From: Sipunculus nudus
Taxonomy: Eukaryota; Annelida; Sipuncula; Golfingiida; Sipunculidae
NCBI GenBank assembly: GCA_026874595.1
Contig: CM049306.1
Coordinates: 58,162,019 to 58,226,018 of the forward strand
Direction: 5' to 3'
Length of the DNA stretch: 64,000 nt
Below, piece by piece: positions 36,038-46,052 of this stretch. Each line of letters opens with the position of its first letter. Position 1 is the stretch's first letter. The notes under the pieces were generated by a model. It saw only the letters and a program-made list of their open reading frames with translations. It was not told the origin of the DNA and did no database searches. Position numbers and translations under genes: made by a program.

Positions 36038-37276
36038 TTAGTCTTCTTCAGTGTCTGTAACACGTAAGTGAACCTTCTCTGATTCGGCGTCAAACATGGC
36101 GCGACTGTTGGCATGGTTGACTTGACGCTCTTTAAGTGGTGAGCGGGTTAGCATCGTGTTTTGTGTATCTACGTGAGTGTAGTTAGTGGAGCCGTTAGCC
36201 ATGCCGTGACGAGTACGAGCAAACAGGCATGGAACCACTTGTTTAAATTCCTTCTTGAAATTCTCGTTCATCCAAGCGTACAGGAACGGATTGTAGATTG
36301 TGGAGCTCATAGCAATCACATGTGACATGAAGAAAAGGAGCACAAAGTATTTCCAGGTGGTAACAGCAGTCCTGTACTCGGCGGTGATGTGAACGATATT
36401 CAGCGGCAGCCAGCAGCACACAAAGATGGCGACCATAGCTATCAGCATCTTGTTGGTGCGCCTTTTCCTCTTCAGCTCCAGCTCGTCTTTCTCCCGGCTT
36501 TTGCTCCCGCTACCAATCTTTGCACGGGACCGTGTGCGCAGAACCATAGACACCTTGGTATAACAGAAGGTGATGATACTGCAAGGCACAATGTACTGGA
36601 GAATTAGGTTGGTCACCGTAAAGAACTGTCGCGCGGTCGTCTTGGGCCAGTGTTCGTAGCAGATGTAAGCCTGTTGTTCTTCCATCCAGAAAACCTTTTG
36701 ATAAATGGCCAACGGCAGTGATATGGAGATTGAGATGATCCATATGGCGATTATGAGCAGTAGGCAGACAAAAATCTTCATTCTGGGTTTAAATGGATGC
36801 ACAATAACGAAGTAGCGGTCAATAGCGATGGCGGTGGAGGTGAGGGTGGACACGTAAACGCTGACTCCAAGCGCCATCGGCACCAAGTGACACAAGGCGT
36901 CCCCGAACACCCACGATTTGAGAAAGGCAGACAGCGGAGTAAACGGCACCGCCAGGAGGCACATCATAATGTCACTGATGGCCAGGTTTGTGATGAAAAT
37001 ATTTGTTATCGTCTGCATGGATTTGTTCCTGGCCACTACGAACACCACCAGGGAATTACCACAGATTCCCAGTAGGAAGATGAGACAGTACAGTGATATA
37101 AATAGTCCTCTTATCCACACGGCTTGTGTTACGTCCATTTTGGTCGGAGCGACTGTCGGGAGCTCGGCGTTCAGGTCACTGCTGTTCGGATATGGCATTA
37201 AGTGCGTGCCATTTCCTGAACCGTTCAGCAAGTCGGGCTGCAGAAATGGCTGTGTGGTATTTCCAGCCACATCCAT
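36038..37276 (-). CDS. Neuropeptide F / short neuropeptide F (NPY-family) receptor-like GPCR
   Basis: Complete seven-transmembrane receptor of 412 residues, plasma membrane, expected to couple a NPF/sNPF/LFRFamide-type peptide to G proteins. The N-terminus has four N-glycosylation sequons (N6, N18, N22, N31). Approximate helices are TM1 54-81 (GN at 73-74), TM2 91-112 (D102), TM3 127-152 ending in DRY 153-155, TM4 166-190 (W179), TM5 217-244 (P231), TM6 275-298 (CWLP 288-291) and TM7 309-335 (NPFLY 329-333). C129 and C206 form the usual disulphide. The loop CYEHWP (206-211) and 'LCHLVP' at the top of TM3 are typical of NPY/NPF receptors, and HPFKPRM after DRY recalls sNPF receptors. C350 may be palmitoylated. 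I chose the ATG at 37276 because it gives a normal ~53-residue N-terminus. The frame stays open upstream, but that part lies across a splice acceptor. The whole core is in one exon. Subtype (NPF, sNPF/LFRFamide or PrRP-like) is unresolved. Confidence 0.93.
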   Translation of the reverse strand: MDVAGNTTQPFLQPDLLNGSGNGTHLMPYPNSSDLNAELPTVAPTKMDVTQAVWIRGLFISLYCLIFLLGICGNSLVVFVVARNKSMQTITNIFITNLAISDIMMCLLAVPFTPLSAFLKSWVFGDALCHLVPMALGVSVYVSTLTSTAIAIDRYFVIVHPFKPRMKIFVCLLLIIAIWIISISISLPLAIYQKVFWMEEQQAYICYEHWPKTTARQFFTVTNLILQYIVPCSIITFCYTKVSMVLRTRSRAKIGSGSKSREKDELELKRKRRTNKMLIAMVAIFVCCWLPLNIVHITAEYRTAVTTWKYFVLLFFMSHVIAMSSTIYNPFLYAWMNENFKKEFKQVVPCLFARTRHGMANGSTNYTHVDTQNTMLTRSPLKERQVNHANSRAMFDAESEKVHLRVTDTEED

Positions 37277-37299
37277 CGTAGCCACTATAGGCCGATTCA

Positions 37300-37345
37300 G
37301 GCAAGCAGGCTCATCATACCTGAAATCAGAAAACGATGTATAAAC
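37300..37345 (-). other. 3' splice site before the receptor coding exon
   Basis: On the minus strand 'ttttctgatttcag' ends at 37320 and is followed by exon sequence from 37319. A pyrimidine-rich tract and AG directly precede the exon, 43 bases before the chosen ATG. This implies at least one upstream, probably non-coding, 5' exon at higher coordinates, which I could not locate. The junction also reads CAG-GTATGA and so could mimic a donor, but an acceptor makes more sense with the reading frame that follows. Confidence 0.55.
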
Positions 37346-38639
37346 ATTAATGGTGGGCCAATTAATCGATGATTGGTCGTTTTCTTTCAAAAACGATTTG
37401 CAGTGTTGTATAATCGACCATAAACAATTATTTAAGCACATGCAAAGATGAAAATGTAATATTTATCCAGAAAAATTCTGTCGGATAGCAAAGATAGACG
37501 GTACACACAGTATTCAGCATTAAAACTGAACCTTGTAAAGCCAAACGACTGTCAATAACCCGGCCGTTACTTTACCTATCATAATTCTAAACAGCAGATC
37601 AACGGCAAAAAAAAAAAAGATCCATAAAAAATCGATCATCATCGGTATATAAGTTCAGAGATATAAAATCCAACTATTTTTATTTATCCACCCACATTTA
37701 TTCATCTTTATTCAGTTCATGATTCGGTATCAAACCCACATAACTTATTCCACGCGTTTTTGGTCGTTTATATTAAACTTAAATTGCAATTAAAAACAGT
37801 TGACTTCAGGCGAAGACATAATTATGAAAACTGAAAATCAAGTATTTAAAAATTATTCATTATAACTGTAATTGATTTAAGGAAATAGGTTTAATTCATT
37901 AATTTTGATACAGCTGAATGGTTGTCCGGTAGTCCGTTAGCAGAACAGGGCTAACACCAGCCATACCTAGAAAATGAAAATTTGACATTCTTGACTTGGC
38001 AGGGCATCTCCTTAAGAACCTTGAATCAGTTTACGGTTTTCGATTTTCTGGACAAAACCAAACGGTTTGCAAATTGAAAATGATAGCCATGACCCACGTC
38101 TTCTTTTGAATGCACACTTCAAGTCCCCTCTCATCATATAAAGTTTTAAGATTTCGAGAAAATTAGATAACTTACATTTATAACATTTCAGTATAGTCGT
38201 TTTTGAGCATTAATTCTTACACAGTTGTAAAAATTTCATTAACCACTACATTAATTTTTATACGAGTAAAATATTTACTTCACAAGTGATTATTAAATTT
38301 GCAAATGCAGATCCTTGTAATCATATTTTGTTTCCGATTTGAGTAAAACGCAATTGATATATTCATTGTATTACTAAGTTCATCTTGATGGTAAAACCAA
38401 GAGTATTCACCACATTTAACGAACATTATTCGCATAAAATCTTGGAAAACAAGATTAAACAAAAAAAAAAATCTTTGCTAAATTTGTCTAAAATCTAAGC
38501 TTCATATATATTACACAGTTGTGTTTACTTTACATTCTCGAACTTCAATATCCAATATACATTTTTTAGAGAAACTAGAGAAAGAGTTCAATTACCAATC
38601 AAAATCTTTCATTCATAGGTTGTGAGGGTATATGGATTT
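37346..38639. other. Upstream or intronic region of the receptor gene; no other gene
   Basis: AT-rich sequence with A-runs at 37607 and 38461. If the splice site at 37320 is used, some of this is intron on the minus strand. No conserved coding feature is visible. Confidence 0.5.
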
Positions 38640-39178
38640 TTCATTCCCGAGTTTCACGAAATTACGTCGAAAAATAATAAAAATCATAAGAAATATCAGG
38701 CCCAGAAAATTAGAAAAAACACCCAGACCATCAATCAAACATCGGATCCTAGCTGCGGCGGGCACACAACTTACCCCGCTGCAGCTGGCATCCCCTGTTT
38801 TACATACTACAAAACACAATAATCAACCAACAGGTCAAGCCATGGCACTAGGCCGGGGCCGCGACCTACATTAATTGACCCACGACCCTCGAATACGCCC
38901 CATCCTTTCATACAAACTTTTCATCAAAACTACGGCCCGTACAAAGTTTAGGAACGAAACAAACATACTTGAAATAATAATAGAAACTCGAAATTTACGG
39001 AACCCAAAAAACTCTATCCATACTAAAACCCTACGAAATTTTGACGAAAATAAATAAATATCTTTAAAACTATTAGGCATAGGAAAATAGAAAAAACACC
39101 CCGACCATCAATTAATCATCGGATCCTAGCTGCAGAGGAACACAATACCTGTACTCCCCTGCAGCTGGCATCCCCTAA
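38640..39178. repeat. Two diverged copies of a ~375-bp module
   Basis: The first copy's right part is at about 38699-38796 and the second's at about 39074-39175. Both contain 'aaaacaccc', 'gaccatcaat', 'catcggatcctagctgc' and 'gcagctggcatcccct' in the same order. The parts before them also share 'cgaaatt' and 'gacgaaaa'-type words. The copies are well diverged. The + strand is already A/C rich here. Confidence 0.75.
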
Positions 39179-39587
39179 TTAACATATCAGCCCCGCCCCC
39201 CGACCAAACCGACTCCCAAACAATATAACAATAAAAATAAACCACAAAAACCACCCATTTCCTAACAAAACGATAATAAAACCCACACTCAAAATAAAAT
39301 AAAGCACTCGCCCCGACATGACAACAAAGAAAAACCACACACGAACAAAAAAAAAAAAAAAAAAAAAAACACAACTCTCACAGTAAACAAACCTCACTAC
39401 ACTCGTCCCCCCCCCCCCCCCCTCCCAGTACAAACACAAAAATTAGAGAGCACATAAAAGAGCGCAAACCGCCCCCGCCCAAAAACATTCACTTACCAGT
39501 CTAGTAAAATACAACCTCCCTAACACCTTAAAAACAACAAAACAACATCCTTATATTAAGCCAAAACTTTATTAAAAACACATGAAT
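39179..39587. other. Extremely A+C-rich segment with A and C runs
   Basis: In 39181-39240 I count 27 A, 22 C, 7 T and 4 G. A run of about 23 A lies at 39347-39369 and a C run at 39406-39422. The minus strand therefore encodes only Phe/Val/Gly-rich chance frames. 'attagagagcac' at 39442 has a diverged partner at 40971. Confidence 0.8.
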
Positions 39588-40130
39588 CAAAGACAAAGTG
39601 CCCAAACCGGGTCACTACTATTGTCTGAGATTTATTCATTACATCTTCAATTAAACAACATACCAAACATCACCAAATATGGGATGAGTAATTCGCAGGC
39701 TCGGTCGAGACGCGTTTTACCTTCCCACAAAAATAAAAACCAAACAGAATAAAAGCAGAAACTACAAGGAACATAGAACAACTAACACTCAGTAATATAC
39801 AATATTTTAATAAAGAACAATAATGACATAAATCAAAGACAAAGTGCCCAAACCGGGTCACTACTATTGTCGGAGATTTATTTATAACATCTTCAACTAA
39901 ACAACACACCTAACGTCACCTGATATGGGATGAGTAATTCGCCGGCTCGGTCGAGACGCGTTTTACCTTTCCATAAAATAAAAACCAAACAAAATAAAAG
40001 CAAAAACTACAAGGAACACAGAACAATTAATACTCAGAAATACATAATATCTTATTAAAGAACAATAATAACACAAATCGAAGGCAAAGTGCCCAAACCG
40101 GGACACTATTATTGCCGGAGATTAAAACAA
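39588..40130. repeat. 245-bp tandem repeat, 2 full and 1 partial copy
   Basis: Copies start at 39588, 39834 and 40079 (spacing 246 and 245). Each opens with 'caaagacaaagtgcccaaac' or a close variant and 'cgggtcactactattgtc'. The two full copies also share 'ggatgagtaattcgc' and 'ctcggtcgagacgcgtttta'. The third stops after about 45 bases. The A/C bias continues through all copies. Confidence 0.9.
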
Positions 40131-40273
40131 GACACAACTCTGGAAAATACATATTCACCGACACAACACCGATCCACTAACCAATACTAATACACCCCCA
40201 ATTAGAATAGAGCCATACTAAACCCATGTACAAAAAATGCACCATGCTGTTTTATACACCATTAACTTTTAAC

Positions 40274-40305
<32 letters not shown>

Positions 40306-41070
40306 ACAATCCATGTAAATACACCACCTCACTCATCATTTTTTCATGCACACTAACCCACGTTTTTTATGATTTTTACCGGTTTTTCTCCCTTTTGTTT
40401 TTGTATTTTTCACAATATCGACGAAATATCTGGTTATCCGACGCTCATATATAAGATATAATTACAGATTTTATTAGTAATTTACAGCATCTCCGGCAGA
40501 CCAGTGGCATGGAAACTGAAGCCGGCCACTAGCAAGTGGATGGAAACTGATGCCGCCACTAGCCTCAACTCCCCCGCCCCCTTTTCTCTCAGTCTGCGCT
40601 TATATAAAAATACTTCTTATAAGTATTTCCTATAAAAGTACATGATCGTAAATATTTCTTATAAATATTTATGTGATACTTAATATAAAAGTACAAACTG
40701 AGAGCTCCACCGGCCGGCTAGATTTCTAACTATAAAGATATCTCATATAGATATCTCCTTTAGGCCAATATAAGGGTAAATGATCATGAGGTATTTTCTT
40801 AAAAAATCCCATGTGATACTTATAAAATTATAAAGAAATCTACGGCCCCCCCCCCCCCCACCCCCACCAAGGACAACTACTACCCCTGACAACCACCAAC
40901 AGCAGCATCCGACACCGACGCGCAAGTCCTGCGGCAGCCCCCCTACACCACCAGCGGAAGATTAGAGGGCACCCAGACGAGCGCACACCCCATCCGCCCA
41001 CTGACAGCAACTTCCAAGACGACTACCCAGACCTACACCGGGACAGCTCCAGACAGACCAGACAAGACCC
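40131..41070. other. Biased island, middle part, with poly(A) and small duplications
   Basis: An A run of about 29 lies at 40273-40301. 'atggaaactga' and 'gccactagc' are duplicated at about 40510-40534 and 40540-40564. Diverged copies of an AT-rich block with 'atgtgatactta' lie at about 40634-40695 and 40775-40835. A C run is at 40847-40859, and 'attagagggcac' at 40971 partners 39442. No coding feature is recognised. Confidence 0.6.
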
Positions 41071-41345
41071 CCAACAGTCCTCTTTAGGACTAACCCCCCA
41101 ACAGTCCTATTTAGGACTAATCAATCACTGATCGACCTGGCAGCGGACAGACAGACAACTTTAGGTCCGCTGCCTGCCACAAGACCAAGACCCAAGACCA
41201 AGCCTCAAGACAAGTCAAGACTGGTAGCCCTAGGACAAGCCAAGAGAAGACAAGACCACCCCGACAGCCGGAACCCAAGTCAAGACTAGCAAGACAAGCC
41301 AAGAATCCCTGACAGTGGGCAGACAGACAACTTTAGGCCCACTGC
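41070..41345. other. Hairpin cluster with compensated stems
   Basis: Two small hairpins 'agtcct-nnnn-aggact' lie at 41076-41091 and 41103-41118. Two larger ones lie at 41141-41172 and 41313-41344. Both large ones have the 16-nt loop agacagacaactttag. Stems are cagcggac/gtccgctg in the first and cagtgggc/gcccactg in the second, so two base pairs changed on both sides (C-G to T-A and A-T to G-C). Between them are many 'caagac' and 'caagcc' words. The region probably functions, or functioned, as a folded RNA or single-stranded DNA. Confidence 0.75.
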
Positions 41346-41676
41346 TCGGGGACCAGCTGAAGACCAAGCCAAGACAGCCTGCCCGATCCAAGTCACAGGA
41401 AGTCCGGCTCTTCGCGGTAGAGGTTGTTCTGGCGGCGATCTGGGTTTCCCTGCTTGTGTTGGGGTCTCTCTGTTGTGGTGCGCATTCTGCTCGGGGATGT
41501 CGCTCGCGACCGGGGTCGTGGGGGCAGCGGCTTTGCTGCTGATATCCGTGCGGTGAGTGGCCCGCTCGGGGCTTTGTGGGTGTGGATGATGTAGCTTTCA
41601 CGGTCACCGGTGCGGGTGCGTGCTGATGGTTTTCGCGGCTCCTTGGCTTGGCTTGTGTGGCAATTTTCGACATCAA
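41230..41676 (-). CDS. Doubtful open reading frame in the hairpin island
   Basis: A 148-codon frame on the minus strand. Its first ~100 residues are basic and rich in Pro, Ser, Thr, Arg and Gln, a composition seen in ORF1 or nucleic-acid-binding regions of mobile elements. Its last third reads through one of the covarying hairpins, which argues against real coding there. I recognise no domain. The high GC content of this segment also makes a chance open frame more likely. Confidence 0.2.
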   Translation of the reverse strand: MMSKIATQAKPRSRENHQHAPAPVTVKATSSTPTKPRAGHSPHGYQQQSRCPHDPGRERHPRAECAPQQRDPNTSRETQIAARTTSTAKSRTSCDLDRAGCLGLVFSWSPSSGPKVVCLPTVRDSWLVLLVLTWVPAVGVVLSSLGLS

Positions 41677-41745
41677 AATTATAGTCTAAAGAGACAGGCC
41701 GGGGCGGTGGTCCCAGACCACCTCAACCGTGTCTGTCTAGTGACT
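41346..41745. other. G+T-rich end of the biased island with a nested hairpin
   Basis: The strand bias flips here: 41461-41520 has 25 G, 17 T, 15 C and 3 A. At 41692-41738 there is a nested inverted repeat: agacag outside, ggtggtc/gaccacc (41706-41712 and 41716-41722) inside, and ctgtct closing. Beyond 41745 composition returns to normal. Confidence 0.6.
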
Positions 41746-44397
41746 CAAAATACTAGTTCTAGTCTAGGATTTTCTAGCGTTCCTTTGTAGATTAAATATT
41801 GTATCATGGGTTCCGTTCATGTGAGAGGCATGGGCACAGTTGTCTCCCAGCGAAACTGATTAAAAAGCCCTGGCATACAGTGTAGACTTTTTTGGTTCAT
41901 ATGGTGATGTAGTTTAATTGGTATAGATTTAAGTCAAAACTTAATTATGAACATATTCTTACTTGTAGCGAGGACCTAACAGAAAACTTTATGCATGAGG
42001 AATAAGCACACGATATATTAAAGGAAGCCATGCCGTCATTGCTGAGAAGTCTTCCGTCATTTCACCATTTTATAATTATCAGCAGTTTACCCCAAACGAC
42101 ATGCGACCTGTATGTTCGAAAAAAAAATCAGCTCCAGTGAGCGGTTTCGACATTTTTGCGTGGTCACAGATTGATAAGAACATGGAAATACAACATGAGA
42201 GTCTGAAGGTGCTTATCTTTCTGCAGAGAGAGTACGTGGCGAACATATCCGCATCTTCCAGCAGATGCTGGAGGAACGTTCTAGCGGTAACCGCGCCCTT
42301 ATCTGCAAATTATACTAAGGACACACCCGTAATGGTAGCAATAATCCTACTGAAATAAACCTGACATATTTCCATATTAAGATTACTGAAAGGCGGCCGA
42401 TGACAGCATAAAATATTACACGTAATATCTGCATGATAAATCTACAGTTAAATGCGAAAGTATAAATTCCTGCAGACATCAGATTTTTGTTGTAGACACC
42501 ACTTTCCGGATGTATCTGGATGCTGTTTCATGTATTAGCTTTGGTGGTGATCCGTACATGACAGAAAGCTTTTAACAACCATGTCCCATCAATCATCTCA
42601 AAAACATCATCGTATTTTTGGCTCCTTAATGTTTAACACTAGCCCCGCTTTGTAAAGAGTTTAGGGAATCTCAAGCTCCCGACATGGATCTGGGAAAACA
42701 AATAAATTTGTTTGCAGGACGAGGAAATGCAACTGCAGTATTTTTTTTCCAGCTTGGCCATCATCTATAACACGCAGTCGATAAAAGCTACACACCACTT
42801 ACCACTATACCTCTTTCCACCCGTATTTTATTGTAACTTGTAAGATGCACCTATAACCTTTGTGTCCATGGGCACAAATGATGTAGCTAATTTCTGACAG
42901 TAAAATAATACTCTCTTGTGCATTAATAACAATTATGAAGTTAAAAGTAAATATTATTAAACAGGTATACGCCATTGCGACAATTCATTGACAACTTGAG
43001 CTGATATATTATGCTTGGCAAATTTGTGATATACAGAGATGTCGTCTCAATGTTAATCATTACACATGTATCTCTCCTACAGCACAGATATAAACAGATA
43101 TGGTCATTATTTTAAGTTTTGACGTTCGCGTTTTTGCCATCCTTCAAAGACAACACTGTAAGAAGTAAACGTCGAGATTTCATACCTATTTACATGGTAA
43201 AATATCACCACGAAATAAATTTGATTATATTAGGTGAGCGGGGATGTTGGAGTCAAGCAATCACTTTTTTTACTTGGCTCTACTGATTCGCCTTCGCCTG
43301 TAGAGACAGAATATATACCTAAAGGGACTACATCAAATTCCCATATATTTTATGCAGAGGCTTAAGGTATTTGTTAAGCATATGTCTACAGCATCAATGG
43401 AATAACTGCAAGATGAAGTAAATATATTGTAATTGTCTCGCCTCTGTTCAACCAAGAAGAGACGGAATGTAACTGTGCTTTAATTTTTCTCCTTATTAGG
43501 ACCGTGCGGAGGGCGTGCGTTGATCTCCGTTCGTGTGTTCTTGTGCTTCAGTGTTTGTTCCCAACATAACTCACGAATTCATGAATCTCATGACAATTTC
43601 AGGGCATTTCGAGAATACCAATGGAGAACCGATTAATTTTTGGTGTGGATCCGAAACATGATCCGGATCCAAGAACGTCATCAAGGAATATTCACAACTG
43701 CACTGATACTTATCACGAATGGAACTAGGAATATGGGCATAATGAATGAATGGGGGGGGGGGGGGGGGGGGCTTGCATTTAATTGAAAGCAGATTTCTAG
43801 TTTGAATTATTTACAGTGCAATAATTTTGTAAGATTTTCATATTTTTGCTTACAAAGTTTGGTAAAATAAAAGCAGAAGTTTCCTATTATTAATCATATT
43901 CTGTTTTATATTTTTTTGTAAATTGTCTTGAATAATTCTGAATTTTAAAAAAAATCGAGTTATTTATATTGTCTACATTTTCTTTGATGTTTCAAACCCG
44001 ACATTCAAAGGAAGACCAAATATTGACATATGCTTTGCGCTGACGGCTTGATTTTGGATTACACCAATCAAGGACGTTATCCACATGAACGCATTGACAT
44101 TTCTCTAAAGTCTCGGAGATTTACCTCAGGCCGACTCTCTTCCTTGCCGCCAAAAAATTGGGACACCACAGCAGACGAGATCTGTCCTGACTGTAACAGA
44201 AATTACAGGGCTATGTCGCGTCGATGAGCAGGGATATCCTGTCTCGTCCCCTTGCGTGATTTGTTGGAACTGCCAGATTAATTTGGTCACACGCCTCTGA
44301 TAGTCTTGAATATAAGCCGTTAAGTTATGTTCTTCTTAGAAAACGTTTCCTCCTTAGGCAAACTGTCACGATCAGTTCCCTGGACTCATTGCACACA
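41746..44397. other. No gene; 20-base G run at 43752-43771
   Basis: AT-rich intergenic sequence. Short open frames (42101-42358, 44030-44227) show no domain or splice context that I trust. Confidence 0.5.
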
Positions 44398-44640
44398 AAA
44401 TAACGCTTGCTGAAATAATGGCCTAACTGCCTGCACACACAAAGACACGCCCGTTGAAGCAATGGCCTAAATGCCTGACAGGATTAAGTAACGCCCACAG
44501 AAGCCATGGCCTAAATGCCTGCAAATAAAATGTCACTTGAAGCAATATTCTTTAAATAGCTATACATACAATGTCACTTTTTGTGTGTGGAGAAGTATAG
44601 CGTACTTGCACATACAGAGGGCACGCCTACTAGAGCTGAT
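44398..44640. repeat. Degenerate ~44-bp tandem repeat
   Basis: 'gcctaaatgcctg' or close variants start at 44421, 44465 and 44509 (spacing 44 and 44). They are accompanied by 'acgcccgttgaagcaatg'-like words, with weaker copies beyond. Confidence 0.7.
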
Positions 44641-45799
44641 GAAATAATATTCATACCCACAATGCCACTTCTGTATAGGTGTTATGTGTTAAAGGATCAA
44701 ATAAAATACTTTTACTCAGATTGTAAACACATCTGTATTACATTTCACTGTTTAACATTTTGAGCGTTAGTTTTCAACATAGATCCATTGACGGTGATAT
44801 ATTCAAATGGTTTCACAATAGTTTTACTCGAGCCTTTTTCAATTGCACTTTTCACGTAGCACTTTGACATACTTCTTTCTATAGCACAAGGATAAAGAGT
44901 TATCGCCGCTTGAACAGTGGCCACAATCGTATTTTCGCCTGTTTAGGAACACGTCAACAACTTCGAACAATAATAAAGTCGTTGTTTATACTGATAAGTG
45001 ATGACACAAGGTCTTCCCTGCGTCATTTTCTAGACTGCATGCACCGACTATAATTATGCGTTTTTTGTTTATCAATAGTCTTTTAATTTCGAAAAGCAGT
45101 ATTTCATGAACAAGAATAATTTTTATCGATAATGTATGGCAGATTGTTAACAACTCAAATGTGACTAGATAAACTAATAATAGAATTAAAAATTTCAGAA
45201 ATATTCGTGTCGAGCGCGAGTCAACACGAGTATACAACAATAGAAATTGAACATCTATTAAGATTCACTTTTGCATGTACATGTTTTTTTTTTCTTTTCC
45301 CGCGGAACGCTTAAAACACCTGGCGAATGAGGGTCGCTGCATTAAGCGAGTTAATTGTGTGAACTTTATTGACTGCATGTTTTCTTAGTCGCCTTTATTG
45401 TTCACTGCGAAGATTCAACAACCATTTAATCCGGTTTACTATATGTAACACGAGATATCAATAGACAGATAGTGGATGGGGTTGAACCAGATGAGATATT
45501 TAAGTATATTGCCGTAATCAACTGGAGGATACTCCTTTGTGACAGAAAGTTCCTATTGTCTATAATAATTTATTCATAATAAATCATCCTTTAATGCATC
45601 GGAACCGGAAATAGTGAAACAGTTAATTTTTTCACGTTTTTAACCCACAAATTTAATATCAATCAATTCCGGAGGACCAGAAGAATTATATGTTACGTTA
45701 GCATGCATTGACCAGTGATTCTTTCAGACGTATTCCCTCTCAGATATGAATAAGAAGTTAGTCCTTTTAAGCCCCAAGTCTTTCAGGAATTTGGATGAG
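44641..45799. other. No gene seen
   Basis: AT-rich sequence. The minus-strand frame 44986-45240 has no recognisable domain. Confidence 0.5.
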
Positions 45800-46045
45800 T
45801 GCGATGTTTGTAGTTTGTGTGTCGCCAGCGTTTAACGTAAAGCGTCAACACTTCAGGTATAGACGATAAGGGTAATGAAAGAATTGAATGTGTCTGACGG
45901 TAAACGTAATGCGCGATGTTGGACGGTGACTGCATTATAAGATGTCTTAAGGTGACGATAAAAAAAGATTGTGGACGATGACGGTAATGCAGAATGTCGG
46001 CCAGTGATGGTAATGCAAGATGGCGTTGTCGTTGCATTAAAACTC
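45800..46045. repeat. Degenerate ~30-40 bp repeat with 'ggtaatgc'
   Basis: Words such as 'gacggtaatgcagaatgtc', 'gatggtaatgcaagatgg' and 'aacgtaatgcgcgatgttgg' recur irregularly. They lead directly into the 199-bp duplication, whose copies also contain 'gataatgcaaa'. Confidence 0.6.
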
Positions 46046-46052
46046 GATTTCA

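Noticed and set aside
36510..36743. A second minus-strand frame within the receptor
   Set aside because: It is an out-of-frame shadow of TM4 to ICL3 of the same gene.
36389..37343. Plus-strand open frames inside the receptor gene
   Set aside because: They are antisense shadows of the GPCR coding exon.
39126..39439. Hydrophobic Phe/Val-rich minus-strand frames that look mitochondrial
   Set aside because: Composition alone explains them. They include runs from poly(A)/poly(C), and I could match no mitochondrial gene, so a nuclear mitochondrial copy is not supported.
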